A stretch of 7,250 nt of DNA, taken from the NCBI GenBank assembly GCA_049509675.1, contig JBEKZQ010000318.1, positions 1 through 7,250 of the forward strand. Direction: 5' to 3'. Made by a program: the position numbers and the translations under genes. Under the pieces are notes generated by a model that was not told the origin of the DNA, searched no databases, and worked only from the letters and a program-made list of their open reading frames with translations. Within the stretch, counting starts at the first letter, position 1, and each line of letters begins with the position of its first letter. This document shows, one piece after another, positions 1 to 6,704 of the stretch. The stretch is from JBEKZQ01 sp049509675. GTDB taxonomy: Bacteria > Planctomycetota > Planctomycetia > Pirellulales > Thermoguttaceae.

Positions 1-18
1 AAGTTTCATGGAAGGAAC

Positions 19-2151
19 TCATTCCTCCTGGCTCCAGCAGACCGTGGCCGTGCGGGCCGTCAGGTCGAGAGTCAAGAGGATCGCATCGCCGGCGCGGGCG
101 CCGCGTTGGCGCAAGAATGCGCCCAGGCCCCAGGCCCGGCCGTCCTTGGTGGCCAGCGTGCCGATCTCCCGCCCGTCGGGTCCGAGCAAGACGAAGCGGC
201 CGCGCACTTCCTGCTTCAAGGCGGCCGGTACGGTGATGACGGCATAGGTGCTGGCGGCCTTGGAAAGCCGATAGCTCAGCCAGAGCTTGCCGTCCTCGGT
301 CGCGCCGTGGCCGCACAACACGCGGCGGGCGGTGCGGCCGGCCCGCCGCGCCTCGGTCAAGGCCTCGATCTTGCGGTGCGGAACCTCCGTGCCCAGCAGC
401 CCGTACAGGCTGTGCCCAAACTGCACGATCACCGGCGACCAGGACACGAAGGCATGGAAGCTGAAGCGGTTCATGCCCTCGGTCACGCAAAAGTCTTCCA
501 TCGCGCCGCGTTCCATCACCGGACCGTGCTCTTTGAGCATGCGCACCAGTTTCAGTTCCACGCCGGTCAGCGCCGTGCGCCAGTCGCGGGGCGGATCGGA
601 GATGATCCGCCGGCCTTCCGTCCGCACCTGCGGCAGGTGGCGGCAGAAGGCCAGCAGGACATCCTCCGGCGGCGGGTCTTTCCATAAACGACGGTTGCGG
701 CGCATCGCCGTGCGAAGTTCCGCCACGGTCACCGCGCCGGCGACGGCCAGGACCTTGTCGATCATCTTGGGCAGTCCGTGCCTGCTGACGCCATCGATGT
801 GGAACCAGCCCGATTTCTCCTCCAGCCAGCAGAACCCCTCCAACAATTGCAACGTCTGCCGCACCAGATCGGCGCTGACGCCGCCGGCGAACTTGACGGC
901 AAGGGCGCGTTGGATCTCGTCGACCGCCGCCAGGCCGTGGAAGTAGGCGTCCTTCCTGGCCGCGTCGACGACTGCCGAAACCACGTGGGCCTGGCCGGAG
1001 TGTACGGCCAGGAGCGGGCTGTCCTTCTGATGCGGCGCCACCTCCACCACGCGGAACTCGGCCCGCCGGCCCAAGAGCCTGGCGGCCGTGATCAGGTTCT
1101 CCAGGGGCATGCCCACGGAGGTCCAGCCGCGCCGGCGCAGTTCGGCTTCGATGTCGGCCGCGGGCCCCGGCAACCGCCCGGCGACCATGGCCAGCGCGCG
1201 GTCCATGACCGGGGCGAGCAGGGGCGGAAGCCCCTTGGGCCGCTTGGTCAACTTCGCGCAGATCTGGCGGATCCGCTCCCGCGTGATGGCGAAACGATTG
1301 CCCACTTCCGTCAGCGTGTGCTGCTTGCCGTCGGCCCACCCGTAATATCCGATCAGGATCTCGGCGTTGCGAGGATTCGTGCCCGAGGTAAAGACCTGGA
1401 TCAGTTCCTCTTCCAGCGTCAACTGCGACATCCGCTCCAGGTACTCGCGCAACTGGCGGACCTGTCCGGCGACATAGGGGGGATCGGGCGGGTCCTGGAC
1501 CCGCGACAAGAGCCGCTGGGCGGCTTCCTCCGCCGTGCGCGAGTCCACGTCCACGGCACGGATCAAGGCGGCAAAGCGCGGGTCCTCGCAGCGTGCCAGG
1601 GCGACGTCCGGCAATTGGGCCAGCCGCCGCGCTTCCGCCGTCAACGACTCGGCCAGGCGCGGCTGCGACTGGTCGGCCGCCGCCGGGACGCCGTCGACAG
1701 CCCCGCGCCGCGATTCCAGGGCGCTAAGGAGATCGACCAGGCAGCGCGGCCCGAACGCGCGGATCGCCAGCACCTCGCCGATGGTGTGGTCGCCCAAGCG
1801 ATCGGGATGCTCGTCGAACCCCTCGCGCGCCAGGCAGCGCCGCGTGCGATTTTCCAGGTGCAAATCAGCGATGGAAATGCCGGCCGGGGGCCGCGGAAAA
1901 TGGCGATGCAGGAACGCCTTGCGAACGTGATAGGTCGATACCCGCTCCACCACCACCTCGGCAAGCTGGTTGAGCAGTTCGGCGGGAAATCGCTCCCACA
2001 CCGTTTCATCCAGGTCGCACAGCTTCAGATCCGCACCGCACTGCGCACGGAACTCGACCGGCAGCGGCTCCAACAGAAACTCGCGGAGCGTATAGGGGGC
2101 CACTCGCTCGCCGGGACGTGGATAGCGATTTGTCACCTTCGGCGTAACCAT
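19..2151 (-). CDS. Large DNA-binding regulator with alpha-CTD-like and sigma-70 region-4-like modules
   Basis: About 710 residues counted from the ATG at 2151. Visible modules: residues 93-146 resemble the helix-hairpin-helix C-terminal domain of the RNA polymerase alpha subunit (IADLHLENRTRRCLAREG, then EVLAIRAFGPRCL). Arg102 lines up with the DNA-contacting Arg265 of E. coli alpha, and Gly134 with Gly296. Residues 261-306 closely match sigma-70 region 4.2 (TLTEVGNRFAITRERIRQI), the helix-turn-helix that reads the -35 box. Residues ~396-453, 459-520 and 523-591 look like three winged-helix-type units of the HARE-HTH or RpoE-delta kind. Residues ~622-706 form a predicted beta-rich end (DGREIGTL, GDAILLTLDL). 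No sigma region 2 is seen, so it is unlikely to melt promoters alone; a transcription factor or polymerase-associated protein is inferred. The frame stays open upstream to 2355, but that extension runs through a promoter-like site and into a dispersed repeat, so 2151 is preferred. The alternative ATG at 2202 sits in the -10 box. Neither start has a Shine-Dalgarno site. Target genes are unknown. Confidence 0.85.
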   Translation of the reverse strand: MVTPKVTNRYPRPGERVAPYTLREFLLEPLPVEFRAQCGADLKLCDLDETVWERFPAELLNQLAEVVVERVSTYHVRKAFLHRHFPRPPAGISIADLHLENRTRRCLAREGFDEHPDRLGDHTIGEVLAIRAFGPRCLVDLLSALESRRGAVDGVPAAADQSQPRLAESLTAEARRLAQLPDVALARCEDPRFAALIRAVDVDSRTAEEAAQRLLSRVQDPPDPPYVAGQVRQLREYLERMSQLTLEEELIQVFTSGTNPRNAEILIGYYGWADGKQHTLTEVGNRFAITRERIRQICAKLTKRPKGLPPLLAPVMDRALAMVAGRLPGPAADIEAELRRRGWTSVGMPLENLITAARLLGRRAEFRVVEVAPHQKDSPLLAVHSGQAHVVSAVVDAARKDAYFHGLAAVDEIQRALAVKFAGGVSADLVRQTLQLLEGFCWLEEKSGWFHIDGVSRHGLPKMIDKVLAVAGAVTVAELRTAMRRNRRLWKDPPPEDVLLAFCRHLPQVRTEGRRIISDPPRDWRTALTGVELKLVRMLKEHGPVMERGAMEDFCVTEGMNRFSFHAFVSWSPVIVQFGHSLYGLLGTEVPHRKIEALTEARRAGRTARRVLCGHGATEDGKLWLSYRLSKAASTYAVITVPAALKQEVRGRFVLLGPDGREIGTLATKDGRAWGLGAFLRQRGARAGDAILLTLDLTARTATVCWSQEE

Positions 2152-2200
2152 TCGGGAGGCCTCGACCGATGACGATCTGCGGACTACGGCGCTCCCGCCC

Positions 2201-2228
2201 ATTGTAACGAAAGCCGGTGGTTTTGCAA
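2201..2228 (-). promoter_or_regulatory. Sigma-70-type promoter for the regulator gene
   Basis: On the minus strand TTGCAA (2228-2223) and TACAAT (2206-2201) are separated by 16 bases. They match 4/6 of the -35 and 5/6 of the -10 consensus. Transcription would begin near 2194 and give a leader of about 40 bases before the ATG at 2151. The last bases of the -10 box overlap the alternative ATG at 2202, which argues against that start. It is a prediction from sequence only. Confidence 0.45.
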
Positions 2229-2326
2229 AGGGGCTGGCAGGGAATCGAATTACCGGGGGATGCAATATGACACTGTCGGGCGGGATGTGTAGCCGGCAGG
2301 ACGCAATAGTGAAGGGGAACCCACAG

Positions 2327-2429
2327 CCCGGATTATTCGCAAATCGGCGTAGCACAGGCTTCCAGCCTGTGTCCAGGCAACACAGGCAAGATGCCTGTGC
2401 TACTCAGTCTGTCTATAGAATAATCTGGG
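2327..2429. repeat. Outer inverted repeat enclosing the dispersed palindrome
   Basis: CCCGGATTATTC at 2327-2338 and GAATAATCTGGG at 2418-2429 are inverted copies matching at 11 of 12 positions. They flank the 55-base palindrome with 10 and 14 bases between. The whole could form a cruciform or a long RNA stem with a branched top. Either this is the full extent of a small MITE-like element, or the palindrome landed inside an older stem-loop. No convincing target-site duplication is seen: GGGAAC occurs outside both arms, but at unequal distances (2315-2320 and 2433-2438). Confidence 0.4.
2349..2403. repeat. Dispersed palindromic repeat (TGFQPV/QDACAT type)
   Basis: A 55-base element ends in perfect 11-base inverted repeats, GTAGCACAGGC (2349-2359) and GCCTGTGCTAC (2393-2403). 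Inside are two small hairpins with the same 7-base stem CACAGGC/GCCTGTG: 2353-2371 with loop TTCCA and 2381-2399 with loop AAGAT. They are joined by a 9-base linker. The element can therefore fold as two short hairpins or as one long one. From memory, its translation (TGFQPV ... QDACAT) is a frequent spurious peptide in planctomycete and related genomes, which marks it as a family of dispersed short repeats. The family's origin is unclear; a REP-like or MITE-like element is possible. Confidence 0.8.
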
Positions 2430-2465
2430 ATAGGGAACTGCCCCCATTGCCGCAAGAAGGCCCTG

Positions 2466-4247
2466 CTACGGAGCCGAGAGCGGGCAAACCACTTTCGTGC
2501 CGGCAATCAGGCCGTAGGCGGCCAGCCGGGCCGATTTGCCCGCGCGCGCATAACCCATCCAACCGCTGCGGACCCGGGCGTCGTCGGAGAAGGATTTTGC
2601 GACGTCGGGCCGGTCGCGGTTGGTGTGTGCCACGCCCACGATGCGCCCGCGCTGGTCGGTCAGCAAGATATCGTCAAAGGCGCGATTGTTGCGTTCATCC
2701 CAGGCCCAGCCGGTCGCGCGAACGGAATCGCCAATCGCCCCCTCGCTGTTGGCACCGGGGGGATCGAGTTGGCCCACGCCGGCATAGTCCCGGTCCACGG
2801 CGTAGTACGATTCCAGCGGGTCGCCCAGGTCGAACGGGTAGCGGGCAAAGATGGTCCAGCGCCGCGGGCGAAACTCGTCCTGGATGATCCGGTACATGAG
2901 TTCCGGGTGTTCGGCGTCCACGTTGCGCATGAGGCGCTCATCGTAGGTCTTGGCGATCAAGGCCGATTCGATTTCCCACAGGGGATCGTTGGCCTGCTGC
3001 CAGCACCTGATTTCGCGGAGATGGGCGGGGAGCACCGACAACAGCACGATGGCTATCGCGGCGGCCCAGCCCGCCTTGCGCTGCGGCGCGGAAAGGCCGC
3101 CGTAGCGAGACAGTTGCTTCAAGAGCAGCGAGAAGATGGCGATCCAGGCCAGCAACACGGTGCAGGTGTATTTGCCATGCATGCCTTCGTAAACGCCGAG
3201 CGAGAAGCGCGCTGCCGTCAAGGCAATGCCGGTGGAAAACACCAGGACGATCACGAAAGTGTGCAACAGGGAGAAAACGGTACGCCGTTGCGGCTCCCAC
3301 CACTCCAGGAAACAGACCAGAGCGCCCAGGGCAAACACCATCAGCCCATGGAGCACCGCCAGAGGGCCGTAGAAGCCGCAGAACTGGTAGTCGGCGGTCC
3401 ACGTGTCATGCCGCATGCCCGGCGCCCCCAGGAGGGCGAAATAGAATCGCAGGGCTTGCCCGGGGGCCTTCCGGAAGATGCTGTAGTGGGTGCTGTGGCC
3501 GGCAAGCGGATTACAGTGGAAATAGAGGAAGGCCAACGCGACCAGCAGTGCCGTCATCCCCGCCACGTTCCGCCACCCTGCGCGGAACACGATCGCCAGG
3601 AAGACGGCCGTGGCCAGGCAGAACAGTCCCGACCCGGTCGAAAAGATCGCGCACAATCCAAGGACGACCAGGGCCGCCGCGCGGCGGAGCCCGCCGTGGG
3701 AGTCGGTGGCCGTCATTTGCAGGGCAAACACCAGGGCAAACAGCAGGCAGAACAAGTTCTCCAGCCAATGGCAGATCATGAAACCCACGATCATGTTCGT
3801 CAGTTGCATGCCGTTGACGTAGCCCACCGTCACCAGGCAGGCGTACAACAGCGCATCGCGCTTGCTGGTGAAGAACCATCGGGCTGCCACGTACGCCAGC
3901 AGGCCGGCCGTGGCCAGCACCAGGACGAAGATTGCGGCCAGCAGGAACTTCGACGTGGCCGAAAAGGCGAAGAAATCGACCAGGTAGAACAAGCGCGGGA
4001 TGGCCGGTATATGTTCGTTGTGAGGGCGTAACAGGTCGGCGACGTGGACGCCGTACGCACTGATCCAGCGATGTTCCTCTCTGATATCCGCCCAAAGAAG
4101 CGGGTTGTACAGGGCCATGACCGCGGACGCCGTATGGAGGATCATCGCCAGGGCGGTGAGGACGGCGGCGACCACCACCCCCGGCGCGAGGAGGAAGTCC
4201 ATGAGCCGGCTTGAGGCGGCCGGCGGTGGTGGCGCGGTTGTTTCCAT
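2466..4247 (-). CDS. Polytopic membrane protein, GT-C glycosyltransferase-like, with C-terminal soluble domain
   Basis: 593 residues. Roughly eleven to thirteen hydrophobic segments lie between residues 17 and 410 (clear ones at 17-40, 100-122, 160-178, 207-221, 229-244, 291-315, 322-345, 358-377 and 391-410). The first large loop, about 50-83, is charged and contains HNEHIPAIPRL, close to the NEHR...RL motif I associate with uncharacterised GT-C-like membrane proteins. GKYTC at 358-362 precedes a late helix, where such proteins often carry (S)RYT. Residues 411-593 are soluble and end in a small domain (GWAWDERNNRAFDDILL, then GVAHTNRDRPDVA, then SGW) like the C-terminal domain of many of these proteins. 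By analogy it would move a sugar from a lipid carrier on the outer face of the inner membrane; neither donor nor acceptor can be told. The ATG at 4247 is the first in frame after the repeat-rich spacer and has no Shine-Dalgarno site; Met16 (4202) is an alternative. It follows the other membrane protein by 157 bases and may share its transcript. Confidence 0.85.
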   Translation of the reverse strand: METTAPPPPAASSRLMDFLLAPGVVVAAVLTALAMILHTASAVMALYNPLLWADIREEHRWISAYGVHVADLLRPHNEHIPAIPRLFYLVDFFAFSATSKFLLAAIFVLVLATAGLLAYVAARWFFTSKRDALLYACLVTVGYVNGMQLTNMIVGFMICHWLENLFCLLFALVFALQMTATDSHGGLRRAAALVVLGLCAIFSTGSGLFCLATAVFLAIVFRAGWRNVAGMTALLVALAFLYFHCNPLAGHSTHYSIFRKAPGQALRFYFALLGAPGMRHDTWTADYQFCGFYGPLAVLHGLMVFALGALVCFLEWWEPQRRTVFSLLHTFVIVLVFSTGIALTAARFSLGVYEGMHGKYTCTVLLAWIAIFSLLLKQLSRYGGLSAPQRKAGWAAAIAIVLLSVLPAHLREIRCWQQANDPLWEIESALIAKTYDERLMRNVDAEHPELMYRIIQDEFRPRRWTIFARYPFDLGDPLESYYAVDRDYAGVGQLDPPGANSEGAIGDSVRATGWAWDERNNRAFDDILLTDQRGRIVGVAHTNRDRPDVAKSFSDDARVRSGWMGYARAGKSARLAAYGLIAGTKVVCPLSAP

Positions 4248-4274
4248 AGGAGTGGGATCAGTTTCGATTCGGGT

Positions 4275-4304
4275 TCTCCACCCCCGGAGGGTGAGGGTGA
4301 GGGG
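4275..4304 (-). repeat. Dispersed G/C-rich repeat, diverged copy A
   Basis: Read on the minus strand it begins CCCCTCACCCTCACCCTCC and continues into GGGGGTGGAGA. This resembles the common CCCTCACCC...CCCTCTCCC...GGGAGAGGG repeat with a degraded second half. A weak 5-base hairpin CACCC/GGGTG with a 5-base loop remains at 4279-4293. It faces copy B in the opposite orientation. Confidence 0.55.
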
Positions 4305-4350
4305 AACTGGGACAAAGTGTGGCTTCGCGCATTGTCGGTCCTTTCCACGA

Positions 4351-4387
4351 CCCCCTCACCCCGGCCCTCTCCCGAAGGGAGAGGGGG
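4351..4387 (+). repeat. Dispersed G/C-rich repeat, copy B, with perfect hairpin
   Basis: CCCCCTCACCCCGG is followed by a perfect 9-base stem, CCCTCTCCC (4365-4373) and GGGAGAGGG (4377-4385), with a three-base loop. Its translation (HPGPLPKGEG) is a spurious peptide I recall from many planctomycete and proteobacterial genomes. The hairpin lies 20 bases after the stop codon of the membrane protein ending at 4405, so it may protect or shape the 3' end of that message. No T-run follows it on the minus strand, so it is not a standard intrinsic terminator. Confidence 0.7.
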
Positions 4388-4404
4388 ACTTGCTCGCAAA
4401 ATCC

Positions 4405-6600
4405 TCACAAGTTCAAGCGCAGGCGGTAATAATCGACCTCGACGGTGTCGCGATAGGCCCAGCGGCGCGGGGCCACCACGCGCAGGCTCTTGACGGCCCG
4501 CTGCTCGGGCGCCGCCTTGCGCCAACTCGCCTTGTCGGCCAGGGCGACGGCCAGCCATTGGTAGGCGGCGGTGTCGGCCACCAGCGGCGAGAGGAGGAAT
4601 CCGGCCGCGGCCGCGTCGGGATCGAAACGATATGTTTCCTGCGATCCGCTTTGCGTTATGCACTCCAGGTAGACGCGCGGAGCCTTGAGCGCTGCTTCGG
4701 CAAGCTGACCGGCGGCGCTCAGCCTGATCCGCAGAGAGACCCATACCGGCCCCTCGGCCACGCTCGGCACGTCGGGCAGGGGCGCGCCGGTTTGTGCCGT
4801 ATGCGCCGCCAGATGCAGCAACTCGTACGGCCGGACCTTTTCCGACTTTTTCAGCAACAGGTAGCCGCGCTTGGCGATGGCCGCATCCATGGGCTGAATC
4901 TCATACCGGCTCAACAACTCCGGCCAGGAGGGGCCGTCTTGCAAAGAGGGGAATCGGCCTTCGAACGGCGCCAGGCTGAACAAGATCCAGTCGGGCGCCT
5001 TGGAACTTCGCAGGTGGGCCGCATTCATCAATGCCAGGCGCCACGTAAGTGCGCAGTAACTCTGAATCGTGGGCCGGGGCTGGTACCGCGCCCCCCGGGA
5101 ATAAACGATGCTGCCGAGTTCCGGATAAACGTCGACAGTGCCGAGGAGCCGGGGAAAGCCGTAGAGTTCTCGGGCGCGCGATTCGGATTGCTCGAAGAGG
5201 GCTGGCAGGGGAGCCCGTCCGCGGAGCAGCGTGCCTGCCCTCGTCCACTGATTTGCATGTTCCGCCGCGGTGCGGCGCAGGGTCTGCCGGCACCAGGTCG
5301 GGAGCGAGCGGCGTGCGGCATCACTAATTGGGTACTGCGCGGCGAAGGGCGTCGCGTTGCCAGCGAGCCCCAGCGGCAGGATCAGCACGAAAGCCGCTGC
5401 CAGGGCGCCGCACAACAGGAGTTTGGTCCAAGCGTCGGTCTTGGCGCGGCACAAGGCGGCCGCCGTCACCAGGCAGATCGGCTCCGCGACATAGGCCCCG
5501 ATCGCCCAGTGCCCCCAATCATGGCGGACGAACGACGCCTTGCCCAGCAACAGCACGATGAACGCCAGCAGCGGCAGGCCCACGAGCGCCTGCCACCGCT
5601 CGGCAGGCCAGCGGTCCCGCGCGATGGCGGCGATCAACAGGGCAAAGGCCAGGGCAAAACAGATGATATGCCATAACGGGCCGCCCATCTGCATCCCCGC
5701 GTACCCCCGCGCCACTTGCAACGAGTTCCAAAAGTAATGCGGGAGACCGGACAGGGGCTGATCGGCCAGCAACCAGAACAAGATCACCTCGGCGGCGTAG
5801 GCCAAGAGCACGCGGGGAACGCGGCGCCGGCCAAGAACCGCCTTCACGGCGATGCAGGCCAGTACGGCCAGAACCGCCATGCCGTAGGAGAACTTAATGA
5901 CCGTCAGAAACGCGCCCGCTGCGATCAGCAGATGTTCGTGAGCCCGCAGCAAGAAGCGACTCACGCCTTCCACCAGGCCCGTCGCCCGAGAGGCATCCCC
6001 TGTTTCCCTTGGGGAACCACTTGCCGTGAGGGCCCGGGCTGCGCCGTCCCCCGCGGCCTTGAGGACGATCCAGTAGAGGGCCATGTACCAGACCAACAGA
6101 TAATACATGCCTTCCGTGAACGGGCATTGGGCCAGCAGCTCCGTGGTCAGCACGCACAGCCCGGCAGCCAGGAGCACGCGAAGCCAGGGCCGGCGCGACA
6201 CACCCAGTCCCACGCGCCAGGTAGACATCGTCACCATCAGCACCAGCAGCCCGCGCAGCAGCAGCATCTCGCCATACAAGGCCGGGTGGTACAGATTCCG
6301 CACTACGAACGCCCAGGGGCCGTACGTGAACGCCAGGTCTCGACCAAAGTTCATGCCGGCGAGGAAGCCCTCTTGCAGCACGCGCGTCCAGGAAGCATCC
6401 AGGTTGGGCTCAACGAACTCGGGCCACCACGGCAAGAGGCGGACCAGGCCGTCGATCGCCACCAGAATGAAGACCGCCGTGAGCAGACCGAGGTACGGCC
6501 ACCCGGCCGTCCGCTGCGGCACGCGGCGCATGATGGTATCGATCCCGGCCGGTGGAACGTCGGAAGCATCGACCGCAAGACGCGGCGTCAACGACGACAT
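4405..6600 (-). CDS. Large polytopic membrane protein with C-terminal extracytoplasmic domain
   Basis: 731 residues. Hydrophobic segments at about 33-57, 109-124, 140-154, 160-181, 222-254, 263-282, 308-327, 336-353, 365-384 and 391-413 are followed by a soluble region, 415-731. The loop after the first segment carries LDASW (67-71) and FGRDLAFTYGPWAF (85-98). FVRHDWGHW is at 357-365, and QSYCALT...NAAHL...APDWILF spans 513-541. I associate these blocks with a widespread uncharacterised family of GT-C-like membrane proteins. The acidic residues of the first loop (Asp68, Asp88) are where GT-C enzymes keep their catalytic acid, but this is only a positional argument. A low-complexity, Ala/Gly/Ser/Arg-rich loop at 183-215 may be an expansion. 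A role in surface glycan or lipid-linked sugar transfer is inferred from fold type and from the methyltransferase upstream. The ATG at 6600 has AAGGAG five bases upstream, which supports it over Met24 (6531). Confidence 0.85.
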   Translation of the reverse strand: MSSLTPRLAVDASDVPPAGIDTIMRRVPQRTAGWPYLGLLTAVFILVAIDGLVRLLPWWPEFVEPNLDASWTRVLQEGFLAGMNFGRDLAFTYGPWAFVVRNLYHPALYGEMLLLRGLLVLMVTMSTWRVGLGVSRRPWLRVLLAAGLCVLTTELLAQCPFTEGMYYLLVWYMALYWIVLKAAGDGAARALTASGSPRETGDASRATGLVEGVSRFLLRAHEHLLIAAGAFLTVIKFSYGMAVLAVLACIAVKAVLGRRRVPRVLLAYAAEVILFWLLADQPLSGLPHYFWNSLQVARGYAGMQMGGPLWHIICFALAFALLIAAIARDRWPAERWQALVGLPLLAFIVLLLGKASFVRHDWGHWAIGAYVAEPICLVTAAALCRAKTDAWTKLLLCGALAAAFVLILPLGLAGNATPFAAQYPISDAARRSLPTWCRQTLRRTAAEHANQWTRAGTLLRGRAPLPALFEQSESRARELYGFPRLLGTVDVYPELGSIVYSRGARYQPRPTIQSYCALTWRLALMNAAHLRSSKAPDWILFSLAPFEGRFPSLQDGPSWPELLSRYEIQPMDAAIAKRGYLLLKKSEKVRPYELLHLAAHTAQTGAPLPDVPSVAEGPVWVSLRIRLSAAGQLAEAALKAPRVYLECITQSGSQETYRFDPDAAAAGFLLSPLVADTAAYQWLAVALADKASWRKAAPEQRAVKSLRVVAPRRWAYRDTVEVDYYRLRLNL

Positions 6601-6704
6601 GGGCTCTCCTTCTGCGCCCGGGCGATGTCCTCCGCCTCGTAATCGACGGGCGCGACAACGGGGTGACGCAACGATTCCGGATTGTCTTGCGCGGCGTCAA
6701 TCAT
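6588..6704 (-). CDS. Possible small ORF (38 residues) bridging two genes
   Basis: From the ATG at 6704 the frame encodes 38 residues, starting MIDAAQDNPESL and containing VDYEAEDIARAQKE. Its start overlaps the methyltransferase end by 8 bases and its end overlaps the next gene by 13 bases, so it fills the 96-base gap exactly. A purine-rich GGAAAGAG lies about seven bases before the ATG, a weak Shine-Dalgarno match. Third codon positions are mostly G or C in the second half, as in real genes here. The peptide is soluble, with acidic residues grouped around its middle and no signal or membrane segment. I recognise no family. It may be a coupling leader with no product of its own, or chance. Confidence 0.3.
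   Translation of the reverse strand: MIDAAQDNPESLRHPVVAPVDYEAEDIARAQKESPCRR
6606..6611 (-). promoter_or_regulatory. Ribosome binding site of the large membrane protein
   Basis: On the minus strand AAGGAG lies five bases before the ATG at 6600. It is the only strong Shine-Dalgarno match next to a start in this window and it fixes the start of the 731-residue protein. It lies within the last codons of the possible small ORF at 6588-6704, an arrangement typical of translational coupling. Confidence 0.7.

Larger units (their letters stand above)
2152..2465. other. Gene-free spacer between the membrane protein and the regulator
   Basis: This 314-base stretch separates the stop codon of the upstream membrane protein from the chosen start of the regulator. 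It holds the promoter-like site at 2201-2228 and a nested palindromic element at 2327-2429. The open frames that cross it, on both strands, run through the palindrome and have no protein-like composition. I see no terminator with a T-run on the minus strand after the stop codon at 2466. Nothing recognisable lies at 2229-2326 or 2430-2465. Confidence 0.6.

Noticed and set aside
778..2172. 464-residue plus-strand open frame opposite the regulator
   Set aside because: It is antisense to a gene with clear alpha-CTD-like and sigma region-4 motifs. Its translation is rich in Gln, Gly, Arg and His with no recognisable domain, as expected for the shadow of a GC-rich gene.
2349..2403. CRISPR-like array
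   Set aside because: There are only two hairpin units, 7-base stems and a 9-base linker, with no spacers of regular length and no cas genes. It is a palindromic dispersed repeat.
2267..2887. 206-residue plus-strand open frame containing TGFQPV and QDACAT
   Set aside because: The peptide comes from the dispersed palindromic repeat; the rest is antisense to the membrane protein.
2625..4031. 468-residue plus-strand open frame opposite the smaller membrane protein
   Set aside because: Its composition is Gln/Gly/Arg/His-rich with no hydrophobic or domain pattern. The minus strand encodes ordered transmembrane segments and a family-like C-terminal domain.
4365..4385. Rho-independent terminator after the large membrane protein
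   Set aside because: The 9-base stem is perfect, but no run of T follows on the minus strand and the sequence belongs to a dispersed repeat. Any effect on transcript ends would be secondary.
4105..5676. 523-residue plus-strand open frame
   Set aside because: It crosses the spacer repeats (giving HPGPLPKGEG) and is antisense to the large membrane protein. No motif is seen.
5716..6642. 308-residue plus-strand open frame opposite the start of the large membrane protein
   Set aside because: It has shadow-type composition (Gln, Arg, His, Pro) and no domain, while the minus-strand gene has a good ribosome binding site.
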